Positions 44,521 to 58,019 of a stretch of DNA of 64,000 bases are shown in pieces. Source of the DNA: Bromus sterilis (lineage: Eukaryota > Streptophyta > Magnoliopsida > Poales > Poaceae); contig OX465596.1 of assembly GCA_950022295.1 (NCBI GenBank), forward strand, positions 9,548,001 to 9,612,000, given 5' to 3'. Position numbers and translations under genes: made by a program. Position 1 is the first letter of the stretch; every line of letters starts with the position of its first letter. The notes beneath the pieces are model-generated. The model was given only the letters and a program-made list of their open reading frames with translations. It was not told the origin of the DNA and did no database searches.

Positions 44521-46873
44521 TGCAAAAAAAGTCTTGAGTTGAAATAAGTTTAGAAAAATGAAATGCCTTTGAAACACATGTGTTTTCGTATGAAACCCTC
44601 GTACTTTGAAAGAGATGGTCCAGTTTGTACACGAAGTGTATCCAGTTTTTGCCGTAATCCTCTCAACTTTTGCACACATGCTATGTGGGTCAAATGATGA
44701 TACCATGCCAAGTTTCAACCTTTTCTGAGTTCAGTTGTAGTGCTTTCCAATTACAGGTACAGGGTCATTTAGCTCAAAATAAATCATTAAATGCATCAAA
44801 AATAGCAAATGAAGTCAGAAAGGGTTGAAATTTTAGTATGTGCCTTTGACTGCTTCATGTTGGATGCAAAAAAAGTCTTGAGTTGAAATAAGTTTAGAAA
44901 AATGAAATGCCTTTGAAACACATGTGTTTTCGTATGAAACCCTCATACTTTGAAAGACATGGTCCAGTTTGTACACGAAGTGCATCCAGTTTTTGCCGTA
45001 ATCCTCTCAACTTTTGCACACATGCTATGTGGGTCAAATGATGATACCATGCCAAGTTTCAACCTTTCCTGAGTTCAGTTGTAGTGCTTTCCAATTACAG
45101 GGTCATTTAGCTCAAAATAAATCAAAAAATGCATGAAAAATAGCAAATGAAGTCAGAAAGGGTTGAAATTTTACTATGTGGCTTTGAATGCTGCATGTTG
45201 GATGCCAAAAAAGTCATGAGTTGAAATAAGTTTAGAAAAATGAAATGCCTTTGAAACACAAGTGTTTTCGTATGAAACCCTCGTACTTTTAAAGAGATGG
45301 TCCAGTTTGTACACGAAGTGCATCCAGTTTTGGCCGTAATCCTCTCAACTTTTGCACACATGCTATGTGGGTCAAATGATGATACCATGCCAAGTTTCAA
45401 CCTTTTATGAGTTTAGTTGTAGTGCTTTCCAATTACAGGGTCATTTAGCTCAAAATAAATCATTAAATGCATAAAAAAAGAGCAAATGAAGTCAGAAAGG
45501 GTTGAAATTCTACTATGTGGATTTTAATGCTGCATGTTGGATGGAAAAAAAGTCTTGAGTTGGAATAAGTTTAGAAAAATGAAATGCCTTTGAAACACGT
45601 GTGTTTTCGTATGAAACCCTCGTACTTTGAAATGGATGGTCCAGTTTGCACACGAAGTGCATCCAGTTTTTGCCGTAATCCTCTCAACTTTTGCACACAT
45701 GCTATGTGGGTCAAATGATGATAACATGCCAAGTTTCAACCTTTTTTGAGTTCCGTTGTAGTTCTTTCCAATTACAGGGTCACTTAGCTCAAAATAATTC
45801 ATTAAATGCATGAAAAATAGCAAATGATTTTAGAAAGGGTTGAAATTTTAGTATGTGGCTTTGAATGCTGCATGTTGTATGTAAAAAGAGTCTTGAGTTG
45901 AAATAAGTTTAGAAAAATGGAATGCCTTTGAAACAGATGTGTTTTCGTATGAAACCCTTGTACTTTGAAAGAGATGGTCCAGTTTGTACACGAAGTGCAT
46001 CCAGTTTTTGCCGTAATCCTCTCAACTTTTTCATACATGCTATGAGGGTCAAATGATGATACCATGCCAAGTTTCAACCTTTTCTGAGCTCAGTTGTAGT
46101 GCTTTCCAATTACAGGGTCATTTAGCTCAAAATAAATCATTAAATGCATAAAAAGAGCAAATGAAGTCAGAAAGGGTTGAAATTCTACTATATGGCTTTT
46201 AATGCTGCATGTTAGATGCAAAAAAAGTCTTGAGTTGAAATAAGTTTAGAAAAATGAAATGCCTTTGAAACACATGTGTTTTCGTATGAAACCCTCGTAC
46301 TTTGAAACAGATGGTCCAGTTTGTACACGAAGTGCATCCAGTTTTTGCCGTAATCCTCTCAAATTTTGCACACATGCTATGTGGGTCAAATGATGATACC
46401 ATGCCAAGTTTCAACCTTTTCTGAGCTCAGTTGTAGTGCTTTCCAATTACAGGGTCATTTAGCTCAAAATAAATCATTAAATGCATAAAAAAGAGCAAAT
46501 GAAGTCAGAAAGGGTTGAAATTCTACTATATGGCTTTTAATGCTGCATGTTAGATGCAAAAAAAGTCTTGAGTTGAAATAAGTTTAGAAAAATGAAATGC
46601 CTTTGAAACACAAGTGTTTTCGTATGAAACCCTCGTACTTTGAAAGAGATGGTCCAGTTTGTAAACGAAGTGCATCCAGTTTTTGCCGTAATCCTCTCAA
46701 CTTTTTCATACATGCTATGAGGGTCAAATGATGATACCATGCCAAGTTTCAACCTTTTCTGAGCTCAGTTGTAGTGCTTTCCAATTACAGGGTCATTTAG
46801 CTCAAAATAAATCATTAAATGCATAAATAGAGCAAATGAAGTCAGAAAGGGTTGAAATTCTACTATATGGCTT

Positions 46874-49800
46874 TTAATGCTGCATGTTAGATGCAAAAAA
46901 AGTCTTGAGTTGAAATAAGTTTAGAAAAACGAAATGCCTTTGAAACACATGTGTTTTCGTATGAAACCCTCGTACTTTGAAACAGATGGTCCAGTTTGTA
47001 CACGAAGTGCATCCAGTTTTTGCCGTAATCCTCTCAAATTTTGCACACATGCTATGTGGGTCAAATGATGATACCATGCCAAGTTTCAACCTTTTCTGAG
47101 CTCAGTTGTAGTGCTTTCCAATTACAGGGTCATTTAGCTCAAAATAAATCATTAAATGCATAAAAAAGAGCAAATGAAGTCAGAAAGGGTTGAAATTCTA
47201 CTATATGGCTTTTAATGCTGCATGTTAGATGCAAAAAAAGTCTTGAGTTGAAATAAGTTTAGAAAAATGAAATGCCTTTGAAACACATGTGTTTTCGTAT
47301 GAAACCCTCGTACTTTGAAAGAGATGGTCCAGTTTGTACACGAAGTGTATCCAGTTTTTGCCGTAATCCTCTCAACTTTTGCACACATGCTATGTGGGTC
47401 AAATGATGATACCATGCCAAGTTTCAACCTTTTCTGAGTTCAGTTGTAGTGCTTTCCAATTACAGGTACAGGGTCATTTAGCTCAAAATAAATCATTAAA
47501 TGCATCAAAAATAGCAAATGAAGTCAGAAAGGGTTGAAATTTTAGTATGTGCCTTTGACTGCTTCATGTTGGATGCAAAAAAAGTCTTGAGTTGAAATAA
47601 GTTTAGAAAAATGAAATGCCTTTGAAACACATGTGTTTTCGTATGAAACCCTCATACTTTGAAAGAGATGGTCCAGTTTGTACACGAAGTGCATCCAGTT
47701 TTTGCCGTAATCCTCTCAACTTTTGCACACATGCTATGTGGGTCAAATGATGATACCATGCCAAGTTTCAACCTTTCCTGAGTTCAGTTGTAGTGCTTTC
47801 CAATTACAGGGTCATTTAGCTCAAAATAAATCAAAAAATGCATGAAAAATAGCAAATGAAGTCAGAAAGGGTTGAAATTTTAGTATGTGGCTTTGAATGC
47901 TGCATGTTGGATGGAAAAAAAGTCTTGAGTTGAAATAAGTTTAGAAAAATGAAATGCCTTTGAAACACGTGTGTTTTCGTATGAAACCCTCGTACTTTGA
48001 AAGAGATAGTCCAGTTTGTACACGAAGTGCATCCAGTTTTTCCGTAATCCTCTCAACTCTTGCACACATGCTATGTGGGTCAAATGATGATACCATGCCA
48101 AGTTTCAACCTTTTCTGAGTTAAGTTGTAGTGCTTTCTAATTACAGGGTCATTTAGCTCAAAATAAATCATTAAATGCATAAAAAAAGAGCAAATGAAGT
48201 CAGAAAGGGTTGAAATTCTACTATGTTGCTTTTAATGCTGCATGTTGGATGGAAAAAAAGTCTTGTGTTGAAATAAGTTTAGAAAAATGAAATGCCTTTG
48301 AAACACATGTGTTTTCGTCTGAAACCCTCGTACTTTGAAAGAGATGGTCGAGTTTGTACACGAAGTGTATCCAGTTTTTGCCGTAATCCTCTTAACTTTT
48401 GCACACATGCTATGTGGGTCAAATGATTATACCATGCCAAGGTTCAACCTTTTCTGAGCTCAGTTGTAGTGCTTTCCAATTACAGGGTCATTTAGCTAAA
48501 AATAAATCATTAAATGCATAAAAAAGAGCAAATGAAGTCAGAAAGGGTTGAAATTCTACTATATGGCTTTTAATGCTGCATGTTAGATGCAAAAAAAGTC
48601 TTGAGTTGAAATAAGTTTAGAAAAATGAAATGCCTTTGAAACACATGTGTTTTCGTATGAAACCCTCGTACTTTGAAAGAGATGGTCCAGTTTGTACATG
48701 AAGTGCATCCAGTTTTTGCCGTAATCCTCTCAACTTTTGCACACATGCTATGTGGGTCAAATGATGATACAATGCCAAGTTTCAACCTTTTCTGAGTTCA
48801 GATGTAGTTCTTTCCAATTACAGGGTCACTTAGCTCAAAATAATTCATTAAATGCATGAAAAATAGCAAATGATTTTAGAAAGGGTTGAAATTTTATTAT
48901 GTGGCTTTGAATGCTGCATGTTGCATGCAAAAAGAGTCTTGAGTTGAAATAAGTTTAGAAAAAGGAAATGCCTTTGAAACAGATGTGTTTTCGTATGAAA
49001 CCCTTGTACTTTGAAAGAGATGGTCCAGTTTGTACACGAAGTGCATCCAGTTTTTTCCGTAATCCTCTCAACTTTTTCATACATGCTATGAGGGTCAAAT
49101 GATGATACCATGCCAAGTTTCAACCTTTTCTGAGCTCAGTTGTAGTGCTTTCCAATTACAGGGTCATTTAGCTCAAAATAAATCATTAAATGCATAAAAA
49201 AGAGCAAATGAAGTCAGAAAGGGTTGAAATTCTACTATATGGCTTTTAATGCTACATGTTGGTTGGAAAAAGTCATGAGTTGACATAAGTTTAGAAAAAT
49301 GAAATGCCTTTGAAACACATGTGTTTTCGTCTGAAACCCTCGTACTTTGAAAGAGATGGTCGAGTTTGTACACGAAGTGCATCCAGTTTTTGCAATAGTC
49401 CTCTTAACTTTTGCACTCATGCTATGTGGGTCAAATGATGATACCATGCCAAGTTTCAACATTTTCTGAGTTCAGTTGTAGTGCTTTGCAATTACAAGGT
49501 CATTTAGCTCAAAATAAATCATTAAATGCATGAAAAATAGCAAATGAAGTCAGAAAGGGTTGAAATTTTAGTATGTGGCTTTGAATGCTGCATGTTGGAT
49601 GCCAAAAAAGTCATGAGTTGAAATAAGTTTAGAAAAATGAAATGCCTTTGAAACACAAGTGTTTTCGTATGAAACCCTCGTACTTTTAAAGAGATGGTCC
49701 AGTTTGTACACGAAGTGCATCCAGTTTTTGCCGTAATCCTCTCAACTTTTGCACACATGCTATGTGGGTCAAATGATGATACCATGCCAAGTTTCAACCT

Positions 49801-52800
49801 TTTATGAGTTTAGTTGTAGTGCTTTCCAATTACAGGGTCATTTAGCTCAAAATAAATCATTAAATGCATAAAAAAAGAGCAAATGAAGTCAGAAAGGGTT
49901 GAAATTCTACTATGTGGATTTTAATGCTGCATGTTGGATGCAAAAAAAGTCTTGAGTTGGAATAAGTTTAGAAAAATGAAATGCCTTTGAAACACGTGTG
50001 TTTTCGTATGAAACCCTCGTACTTTGAAATGGATGGTCCAGTTTGTACACGAAGTGCATCCAGTTTTTGCCGTAATCCTCTCAACTTTTGCACACATGCT
50101 ATGTGGGTCAAATGATGATAACATGCCAAGTTTCAACCTTTTTTGAGTTCCGTTGTAGTTCTTTCCAATTACAGGGTCACTTAGCTCAAAATAATTCATT
50201 AAATGCATGAAAAATAGCAAATGATTTTAGAAAGGGTTGAAATTTTAGTATGTGGCTTTGAATGCTGCATGTTGTATGCAAAAAGAGTCTTGAGTTGAAA
50301 TAAGTTTAGAAAAATGGAATGCCTTTGAAACAGATGTGTTTTCGTATGAAACCCTTGTACTTTGAAAGAGATGGTCCAGTTTGTACATGAAGTGCATCCA
50401 GTTTTTGCCGTAATCCTCTCAACTTTTTCATACATGCTATGAGGGTCAAATGATGATACCATGCCAAGTTTCAACCTTTTCTGAGCTCAGTTGTAGTGCT
50501 TTCCAATTACAGGGTCATTTAGCTCAAAATAAATCATTAAATGCATAAAAAGAGCAAATGAAGTCAGAAAGGGTTGAAATTCTACTATATGGCTTTTAAT
50601 GCTGCATGTTAGATGCAAAAAAAGTCTTGAGTTGAAATAAGTTTAGAAAAATGAAATGCCTTTGAAACACATGTGTTTTCGTATGAAACCCTCGTACTTT
50701 GAAACAGATGGTCCAGTTTGTACACGAAGTGCATCCAGTTTTTGCCGTAATCCTCTCAACTTTTGCACACATGCTATGTGGGGCAAATGATGATACCATG
50801 CCAAGTTTCAACCTTTTCTGATCTCAGTTGTAGTGCTTTCCAATTATAGGGTCATTTAGCTCAAAATAAATCATTAAATGCATAAAAAAGAGCAAATGAA
50901 GTCAGAAAGGGTTGAAATTCTACTATATGGCTTTTAATGCTGCATGTTAGATGCAAAAAAAGTCTTGAGTTGAAATAAGTTTAGAAAAATGAAATGCCTT
51001 TGAAACACATGTGTTTTCGTATGAAACCCTCGTACTTTGAAAGAGATGGTCCAGTTTGTACACGAAGTGTATCTAGTTTTTGCCGTAATCCTCTCAACTT
51101 TTGCACACATGCTATGTGGGTCAAATGATGATACCATGCCAAGTTTCAACCTTTTCTGAGTTCAGTTGTAGTGCTTTCCAATTACAGGTACAGGGTCATT
51201 TAGCTCAAAATAAATCATTAAATGCATCAAAAATAGCAAATGAAGTCAGAAAGGGTTGAAATTTTAGTATGTGCCTTTGACTGCTTCATGTTGGATGCAA
51301 AAAAAGTCTTGAGTTGAAATAAGTTTAGAAAAATGAAATGCCTTTGAAACACATGTGTTTTCGTATGAAACCCTCATACTTTGAAAGAGATGGTCCAGTT
51401 TGTACACGAAATGAATCCAGTTTTTGCCGTAATCCTCTCAACTTTTGCACACATGCTATGTGGGTCAAATGATGATACCATGCCAAGTTTCAACCTTTCC
51501 TGAGTTCAGTTGTAGTGCTTTCCAATTACAGGGTCATTTAGCTCAAAATAAATCAAAAAATGCATGAAAAATAGCAAATGAAGTCAGAAAGGGTTGAAAT
51601 TTTAGTATGTGGCTTTGAATGCTGCATGTTGGATGGAAAAAAAGTCTTGAGTTGAAATAAGTTTAGAAAAATGAAATGCCTTTGAAACACGTGTGTTTTC
51701 GTATGAAACCCTCGTACTTTGAAAGAGATAGTCCAGTTTGTACACGAAGTGCATCCAGTTTTTCCGTAATCCTCTCAACTCTTGCACACATGCTATGTGG
51801 GTCAAATGATGATACCATGCCAAGTTTCAACCTTTTCTGAGTTAAGTTGTAGTGCTTTCTAATTACAGGGTCATTTAGCTCAAAACAAATCATTAAATGC
51901 ATAAAAAAAGAGCAAATGAAGTCAGAAAGGGTTGAAATTCTACTATGTTGCTTTTAATGCTGCATGTTGGATGGAAAAAAAGTCTTGTGTTGAAATAAGT
52001 TTAGAAAAATGAAATGCCTTTGAAACACATGTGTTTTCGTCTGAAACCCTCGTACTTTGAAAGAGATGGTCGAGTTGGTACACGAAGTGCATCCAGTTTT
52101 TGCCGTAATCCTCTTAACTTTTGCACACATGCTATGTGGGTCAAATGATTATACCATGCCAAGGTTCAACCTTTTCTGAGCTCAGTTGTAGTGCTTTCCA
52201 ATTACAGGGTCATTTAGCTAAAAATAAATCATTAAATGCATAAAAAAGAGCAAATGAAGTCAGAAAGGGTTGAAATTCTACTATATGGCTTTTAATGCTG
52301 CATGTTAGATGCAAAAAAAGTCTTGAGTTGAAATAAGTTTAGAAAAATGAAATGCATTTGAAACAGATGTGTTTTCGTATGAAACCCTCGTACTTTGAAA
52401 GAGATGGTCCAGTTTGTACATGAAGTGCATCCAGTTTTTGCCGTAATCCTCTCAACTTTTGCACACATGCTATGTGGGTCAAATGATGATACAATGCCAA
52501 GTTTCAACCTTTTCTGAGTTCAGATGTAGTTCTTTCCAATTACAGGGTCACTTAGCTCAAAATAATTCATTAAATGCATGAAAAATAGCAAATGATTTTA
52601 GAAAGGGTTGAAATTTTATTATGTGGCTTTGAATGCTGCATGTTGGATGCAAAAAGAGTCTTGAGTTGAAATAAGTTTAGAAAAATGAAATGCCTTTGAA
52701 ACAGATGTGTTTTCGTATGAAACCCTTGAACTTTGAAAGAGATGGTCCAGTTTGTACACGAAGTGCATCTAGTTTTTTCCGTAATCCTCTCAACTTTTTC

Positions 52801-55800
52801 ATACATGCTATGAGGGTCAAATGATGATACCATGCCAAGTTTCAACCTTTTCTGAGCTCAGTTGTAGTGCTTTCCAATTACAGGGTCATTTAGCTCAAAA
52901 TAAATCATTAAATGCATAAAAAAGAGCAAATGAAGTCAGAAAGGGTTGAAATTCTACTATATGGCTTTTAATGCTACATGTTGGTTGGAAAAAGTCATGA
53001 GTTGACATAAGTTTAGAAAAATGAAATGCCTTTGAAACACATGTGTTTTCGTCTGAAACCCTCGTACTTTGAAAGAGATGGTCGAGTTTGTACACGAAGT
53101 GCATCCAGTTTTTGCAATAGTCCTCTTAACTTTTGCACTCATGCTATGTGGGTCAAATGATGATACCATGCCAAGTTTCAACATTTTCTGAGTTCAGTTG
53201 TAGTGCTTTGCAATTACAAGGTCATTTAGCTCAAAATAAATCATTAAATGCATGAAAAATAGCAAATGAAGTCAGAAAGGGTTGAAATTTTAGTATGTGG
53301 CTTTGAATGCTGCATGTTGGATGCCAAAAAAGTCATGAGTTGAAATAAGTTTAGAAAAATGAAATGCCTTTGAAACACAAGTGTTTTCGTATGAAACCCT
53401 CGTACTTTTAAAGAGATGGTCCAGTTTGTACACGAAGTGCATCCAGTTTTTGCCGTAATCCTCTCAACTTTTGCACACATGCTATGTGGGTCAAATGATG
53501 ATACCATGCCAAGTTTCAACCTTTTATGAGTTTAGTTGTAGTGCTTTCCAATTACAGGGTCATTTAGCTCAAAATAAATCATTAAATGCATAAAAAAAGA
53601 GCAAATGAAGTCAGAAAGGGTTGAAATTCTACTATGTGGATTTTAATGCTGCATGTTGGATGCAAAAAAAGTCTTGAGTTGGAATAAGTTTAGAAAAATG
53701 AAATGCCTTTGAAACACGTGTGTTTTCGTATGAAACCCTCGTACTTTGAAATGGATGGTCCAGTTTGTACACGAAGTGCATCCAGTTTTTGCCGTAATCC
53801 TCTCAACTTTTGCACACATGCTATGTGGGTCAAATGATGATAACATGCCAAGTTTCAACCTTTTTTGAGTTCCGTTGTAGTTCTTTCCAATTACAGGGTC
53901 ACTTAGCTCAAAATAATTCATTAAATGCATGAAAAATAGCAAATGATTTTAGAAAGGGTTGAAATTTTAGTATGTGGCTTTGAATGCTGCATGTTGTATG
54001 CAAAAAGAGTCTTGAGTTGAAATAAGTTTAGAAAAATGGAATGCCTTTGAAACAGATGTGTTTTCGTATGAAACCCTTGTACTTTGAAAGAGATGGTCCA
54101 GTTTGTACATGAAGTGCATCCAGTTTTTGCCGTAATCCTCTCAACTTTTTCATACATGCTATGAGGGTCAAATGATGATACCATGCCAAGTTTCAACCTT
54201 TTCTGAGCTCAGTTGTAGTGCTTTCCAATTACAGGGTCATTTAGCTCAAAATAAATCATTAAATGCATAAAAAGAGCAAATGAAGTCAGAAAGGGTTGAA
54301 ATTCTACTATATGGCTTTTAATGCTGCATGTTAGATGCAAAAAAAGTCTTGAGTTGAAATAAGTTTAGAAAAATGAAATGCCTTTGAAACACATGTGTTT
54401 TCGTATGAAACCCTCGTACTTTGAAACAGATGGTCCAGTTTGTACACGAAGTGCATCCAGTTTTTGCCGTAATCCTCTCAACTTTTGCACACATGCTATG
54501 TGGGGCAAATGATGATACCATGCCAAGTTTCAACCTTTTCTGATCTCAGTTGTAGTGCTTTCCAATTATAGGGTCATTTAGCTCAAAATAAATCATTAAA
54601 TGCATAAAAAAGAGCAAATGAAGTCAGAAAGGGTTGAAATTCTACTATATGGCTTTTAATGCTGCATGTTAGATGCAAAAAATGTCTTGAGTTGAAATAA
54701 GTTTAGAAAAATGAAATGCCTTTGAAACACATGTGTTTTCGTATGAAACCCTCGTACTTTGAAAGAGATGGTCCAGTTTGTACACGAAGTGTATCTAGTT
54801 TTTGCCGTAATCCTCTCAACTTTTGCACACATGCTATGTGGGTCAAATGATGATACCATGCCAAGTTTCAACCTTTTCTGAGTTCAGTTGTAGTGCTTTC
54901 CAATTACAGGTACAGGGTCATTTAGCTCAAAATAAATCATTAAATGCATCAAAAATAGCAAATGAAGTCAGAAAGGGTTGAAATTTTAGTATGTGCCTTT
55001 GACTGCTTCATGTTGGATGCAAAAAAAGTCTTGAGTTGAAATAAGTTTAGAAAAATGAAATGCCTTTGAAACACATGTGTTTTCGTATGAAACCCTCATA
55101 CTTTGAAAGAGATGGTCCAGTTTGTACACGAAATGCATCCAGTTTTTGCCGTAATCCTCTCAACTTTTGCACACATGCTATGTGGGTCAAATGATGATAC
55201 CATGCCAAGTTTCAACCTTTCCTGAGTTCAGTTGTAGTGCTTTCCAATTACAGGGTCATTTAGCTCAAAATAAATCAAAAAATGCATGAAAAATAGCAAA
55301 TGAAGTCAGAAAGGGTTGAAATTTTAGTATGTGGCTTTGAATGCTGCATGTTGGATGGAAAAAAAGTCTTGAGTTGAAATAAGTTTAGAAAAATGAAATG
55401 CCTTTGAAACACGTGTGTTTTCGTATGAAACCCTCGTACTTTGAAAGAGATAGTCCAGTTTGTACACGAAGTGCATCCAGTTTTTCCGTAATCCTCTCAA
55501 CTCTTGCACACATGCTATGTGGGTCAAATGATGATACCATGCCAAGTTTCAACCTTTTCTGAGTTAAGTTGTAGTGCTTTCTAATTACAGGGTCATTTAG
55601 CTCAAAACAAATCATTAAATGCATAAAAAAAGAGCAAATGAAGTCAGAAAGGGTTGAAATTCTACTATGTTGCTTTTAATGCTGCATGTTGGATGGAAAA
55701 AAAGTCTTGTGTTGAAATAAGTTTAGAAAAATGAAATGCCTTTGAAACACATGTGTTTTCGTCTGAAACCCTCGTACTTTGAAAGAGATGGTCGAGTTTG

Positions 55801-56999
55801 TACACGAAGTGCATCCAGTTTTTGCCGTAATCCTCTTAACTTTTGCACACATGCTATGTGGGTCAAATGATTATACCATGCCAAGGTTCAACCTTTTCTG
55901 AGCTCAGTTGTAGTGCTTTCCAATTACAGGGTCATTTAGCTAAAAATAAATCATTAAATGCATAAAAAAGAGCAAATGAAGTCAGAAAGGGTTGAAATTC
56001 TACTATATGGCTTTTAATGCTGCATGTTAGATGCAAAAAAAGTCTTGAGTTGAAATAAGTTTAGAAAAATGAAATGCCTTTGAAACAGATGTGTTTTCGT
56101 ATGAAACCCTCGTACTTTGAAAGAGATGGTCCAGTTTGTACATGAAGTGCATCCAGTTTTTGCCGTAATCCTCTCAACTTTTGCACACATGCTATGTGGG
56201 TCAAATGATGATACAATGCCAAGTTTCAACCTTTTCTGAGTTCAGATGTAGTTCTTTCCAATTACAGGGTCACTTAGCTCAAAATAATTCATTAAATGCA
56301 TGAAAAATAGCAAATGATTTTAGAAAGGGTTGAAATTTTATTATGTGGCTTTGAATGCTGCATGTTGGATGCAAAAAGAGTCTTGAGTTGAAATAAGTTT
56401 AGAAAAATGAAATGCCTTTGAAACAGATGTGTTTTCGTATGAAACCCTTGTACTTTGAAAGAGATGGTCCAGTTTGTACACGAAGTGCATCCAGTTTTTT
56501 CCGTAATCCTCTCAACTTTTTCATACATGCTATGAGGGTCAAATGATGATACCATGCCAAGTTTCAACCTTTTCTGAGCTCAGTTGTAGTGCTTTCCAAT
56601 TACAGGGTCATTTAGCTCAAAATAAATCATTAAATGCATAAAAAAGAGCAAATGAAGTCAGAAAGGGTTGAAATTCTACTATATGGCTTTTAATGCTACA
56701 TGTTGGTTGGAAAAAGTCATGAGTTGACATAAGTTTAGAAAAATGAAATGCCTTTGAAACACATGTGTTTTCGTCTGAAACCCTCGTACTTTGAAAGAGA
56801 TGGTCGAGTTTGTACACGAAGTGCATCCAGTTTTTGCAATAGTCCTCTTAACTTTTGCACTCATGCTATGTGGGTCAAATGATGATACCATGCCAAGTTT
56901 CAACATTTTCTGAGTTCAGTTGTAGTGCTTTCCAATTACAGGGTCATTTAGCTCAAAATAAATCACTAAATGCATGAAAAATAGCAAATGAAGTCAGAA
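46874..56999 (-). repeat. Higher-order repeat: 3,722-bp block of 11 monomers, 2.7 copies
   Basis: Monomer variants recur at an exact 3,722-bp offset: 46874, 50596 and 54318; 47212, 50934 and 54656; 47880, 51602 and 55324; 48570, 52292 and 56014; 49522 and 53244. The blocks are about 46874-50595, 50596-54317 and a partial 54318-56999. Differences are single bases (for example GAGTTGGTA at 52071 against GAGTTTGTA 3,722 bp later). Near-identity over kilobases shows recent unequal exchange or segmental duplication. Confidence 0.85.
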
Positions 57000-58019
57000 A
57001 GGTCTTTAGCACCGGTTTCAACCACAAACCGGTACTTCAATCTCTTTGTTTCTTTCACCTCACCTCGACCAATCAGGAAGAAGCACACGGATCGCGTTTT
57101 TCTTTCAAGCGCTTTGTCAGCCGTTGGATCAGGCATGTCGTTGCCTATATATAGCCCACCTCTCGGACATGTTCGACACTCATTTCATCGGACGAATACA
57201 AATCATTTGGATTCTCCTGGTTGTGGTCTGACAGTCCTTTTGATATGCGGGCACTCATGAGCCACACCGTCGGGCTGTAACCAGGCGAAACCGTGTGTTT
57301 TGTTGATCTTATATATATCTAGTTAGAAATCTTTCACTTCATCGACCAAATACAAATCATTCGGATTCCCTGCATACGTCCGACGGTGCATTTGATATGC
57401 TTGCACTCATGAGCCACCGTCGGGCTGTATGCACGGGAAACCTTGTGTTTTGTTTGATTGGAAAACAAAAACAAATTGCAGACGGTCAACGGAAGAATAC
57501 TCCACATCATGTACACCATCAAGGCGAATTGCAGACGGTCCTCACCTGGTTGACAGATCCGGCAAGTCTACCGACCAGGCATGAACCGTCTGAAATACCC
57601 GTACGGGATTTTCGTCCCCTACGGGTTCTCAGACGGGCCACTCCTCGTGGGCACATCTGGCAAATCTGCCAACGAACCGAGGTCCGTCCGCATTTCTCCC
57701 TGACAGAGTACCGGATACAGATGAATTCCTCCGTGTACGGCCTTTAGTGAACTTGTTATGCTACGATAAGTCCACGCGGACCTGTGCTTATAAACAGGTC
57801 TAACTCCACTTCGGCTACCAAGGTGGTACTAATTTCACTTGGTTACAGGGGACCTTTAGTACCGGTTCTGGGCACCAACCGGTACTAAAGGGTTAGTTAG
57901 TGGTTAATTACGGTGGGAGAAGCCTTTAGTACCGGTTGGAGGCACCAACCGGGACTAAAGGTCCTTTTTCAGAGAAAAATAATGCCACATACTGGGCTGA
58001 CACGGGACTAAAGGTCCTT
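57000..58019. repeat. Second copy of the stem-loop/palindromic module block
   Basis: This copies 31173-32226 in the same orientation, about 25.8 kb away: AACCGGT pair, TATA remnant (57143-57160), stem-loops near 57215-57290 and 57369-57435, palindromic module copy 5 (57440-57850) and the subterminal-type repeats. In copy 5, CAGACGGT (57532-57539) pairs with ACCGTCTG (57585-57592); the inner arms (CACCTGGT and ACCAGGC/ATG) have picked up changes. A GCAGACGGTC word is duplicated near 57478. The two blocks flank the main array. Confidence 0.85.

Larger units (their letters stand above)
32227..56999 (-). repeat. Satellite-like array: about 73 copies of a ~338-bp monomer
   Basis: Strictly head-to-tail units; for example the word GGGTCATTTA recurs at 37979, 38317 and 38655. 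The monomer is AT-rich and includes GAAATGCCTTTGAAACA, GTGCATCCAG and TGATGATACCATGCC. A subset carries an extra GTACAG giving ACAGGTACAGGG (for example near 34243, 40009, 41029, 44757, 47465, 51187 and 54909). Each unit contains a minus-strand open stretch of 70-90 codons starting MKLGMVSSFDPHS. It recurs only because the DNA repeats, and many units break it, so I do not call genes. Left-hand monomers (32.2-36.3 kb) vary more than right-hand ones. The monomer is close to twice a nucleosome repeat. Confidence 0.95.

Noticed and set aside
32248..56906. Dozens of minus-strand frames starting MKLGMVSSFDPHS as a protein family
   Set aside because: They recur once per 338-bp monomer, have no domain, no fixed stop and no promoter, and overlapping frames exist in the same units. 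They are a product of DNA repetition; only the selection test noted in the findings would change this.
32227..56999. CRISPR-like or prokaryotic repeat array
   Set aside because: Units are 338 bp with no unique spacers, and the context is plant transposons.
32227..56999. Identity with a known ~340-bp Triticeae satellite (Afa type)
   Set aside because: Only the length is similar; I do not recognise that family's sequence in the monomer. A direct alignment would settle it.
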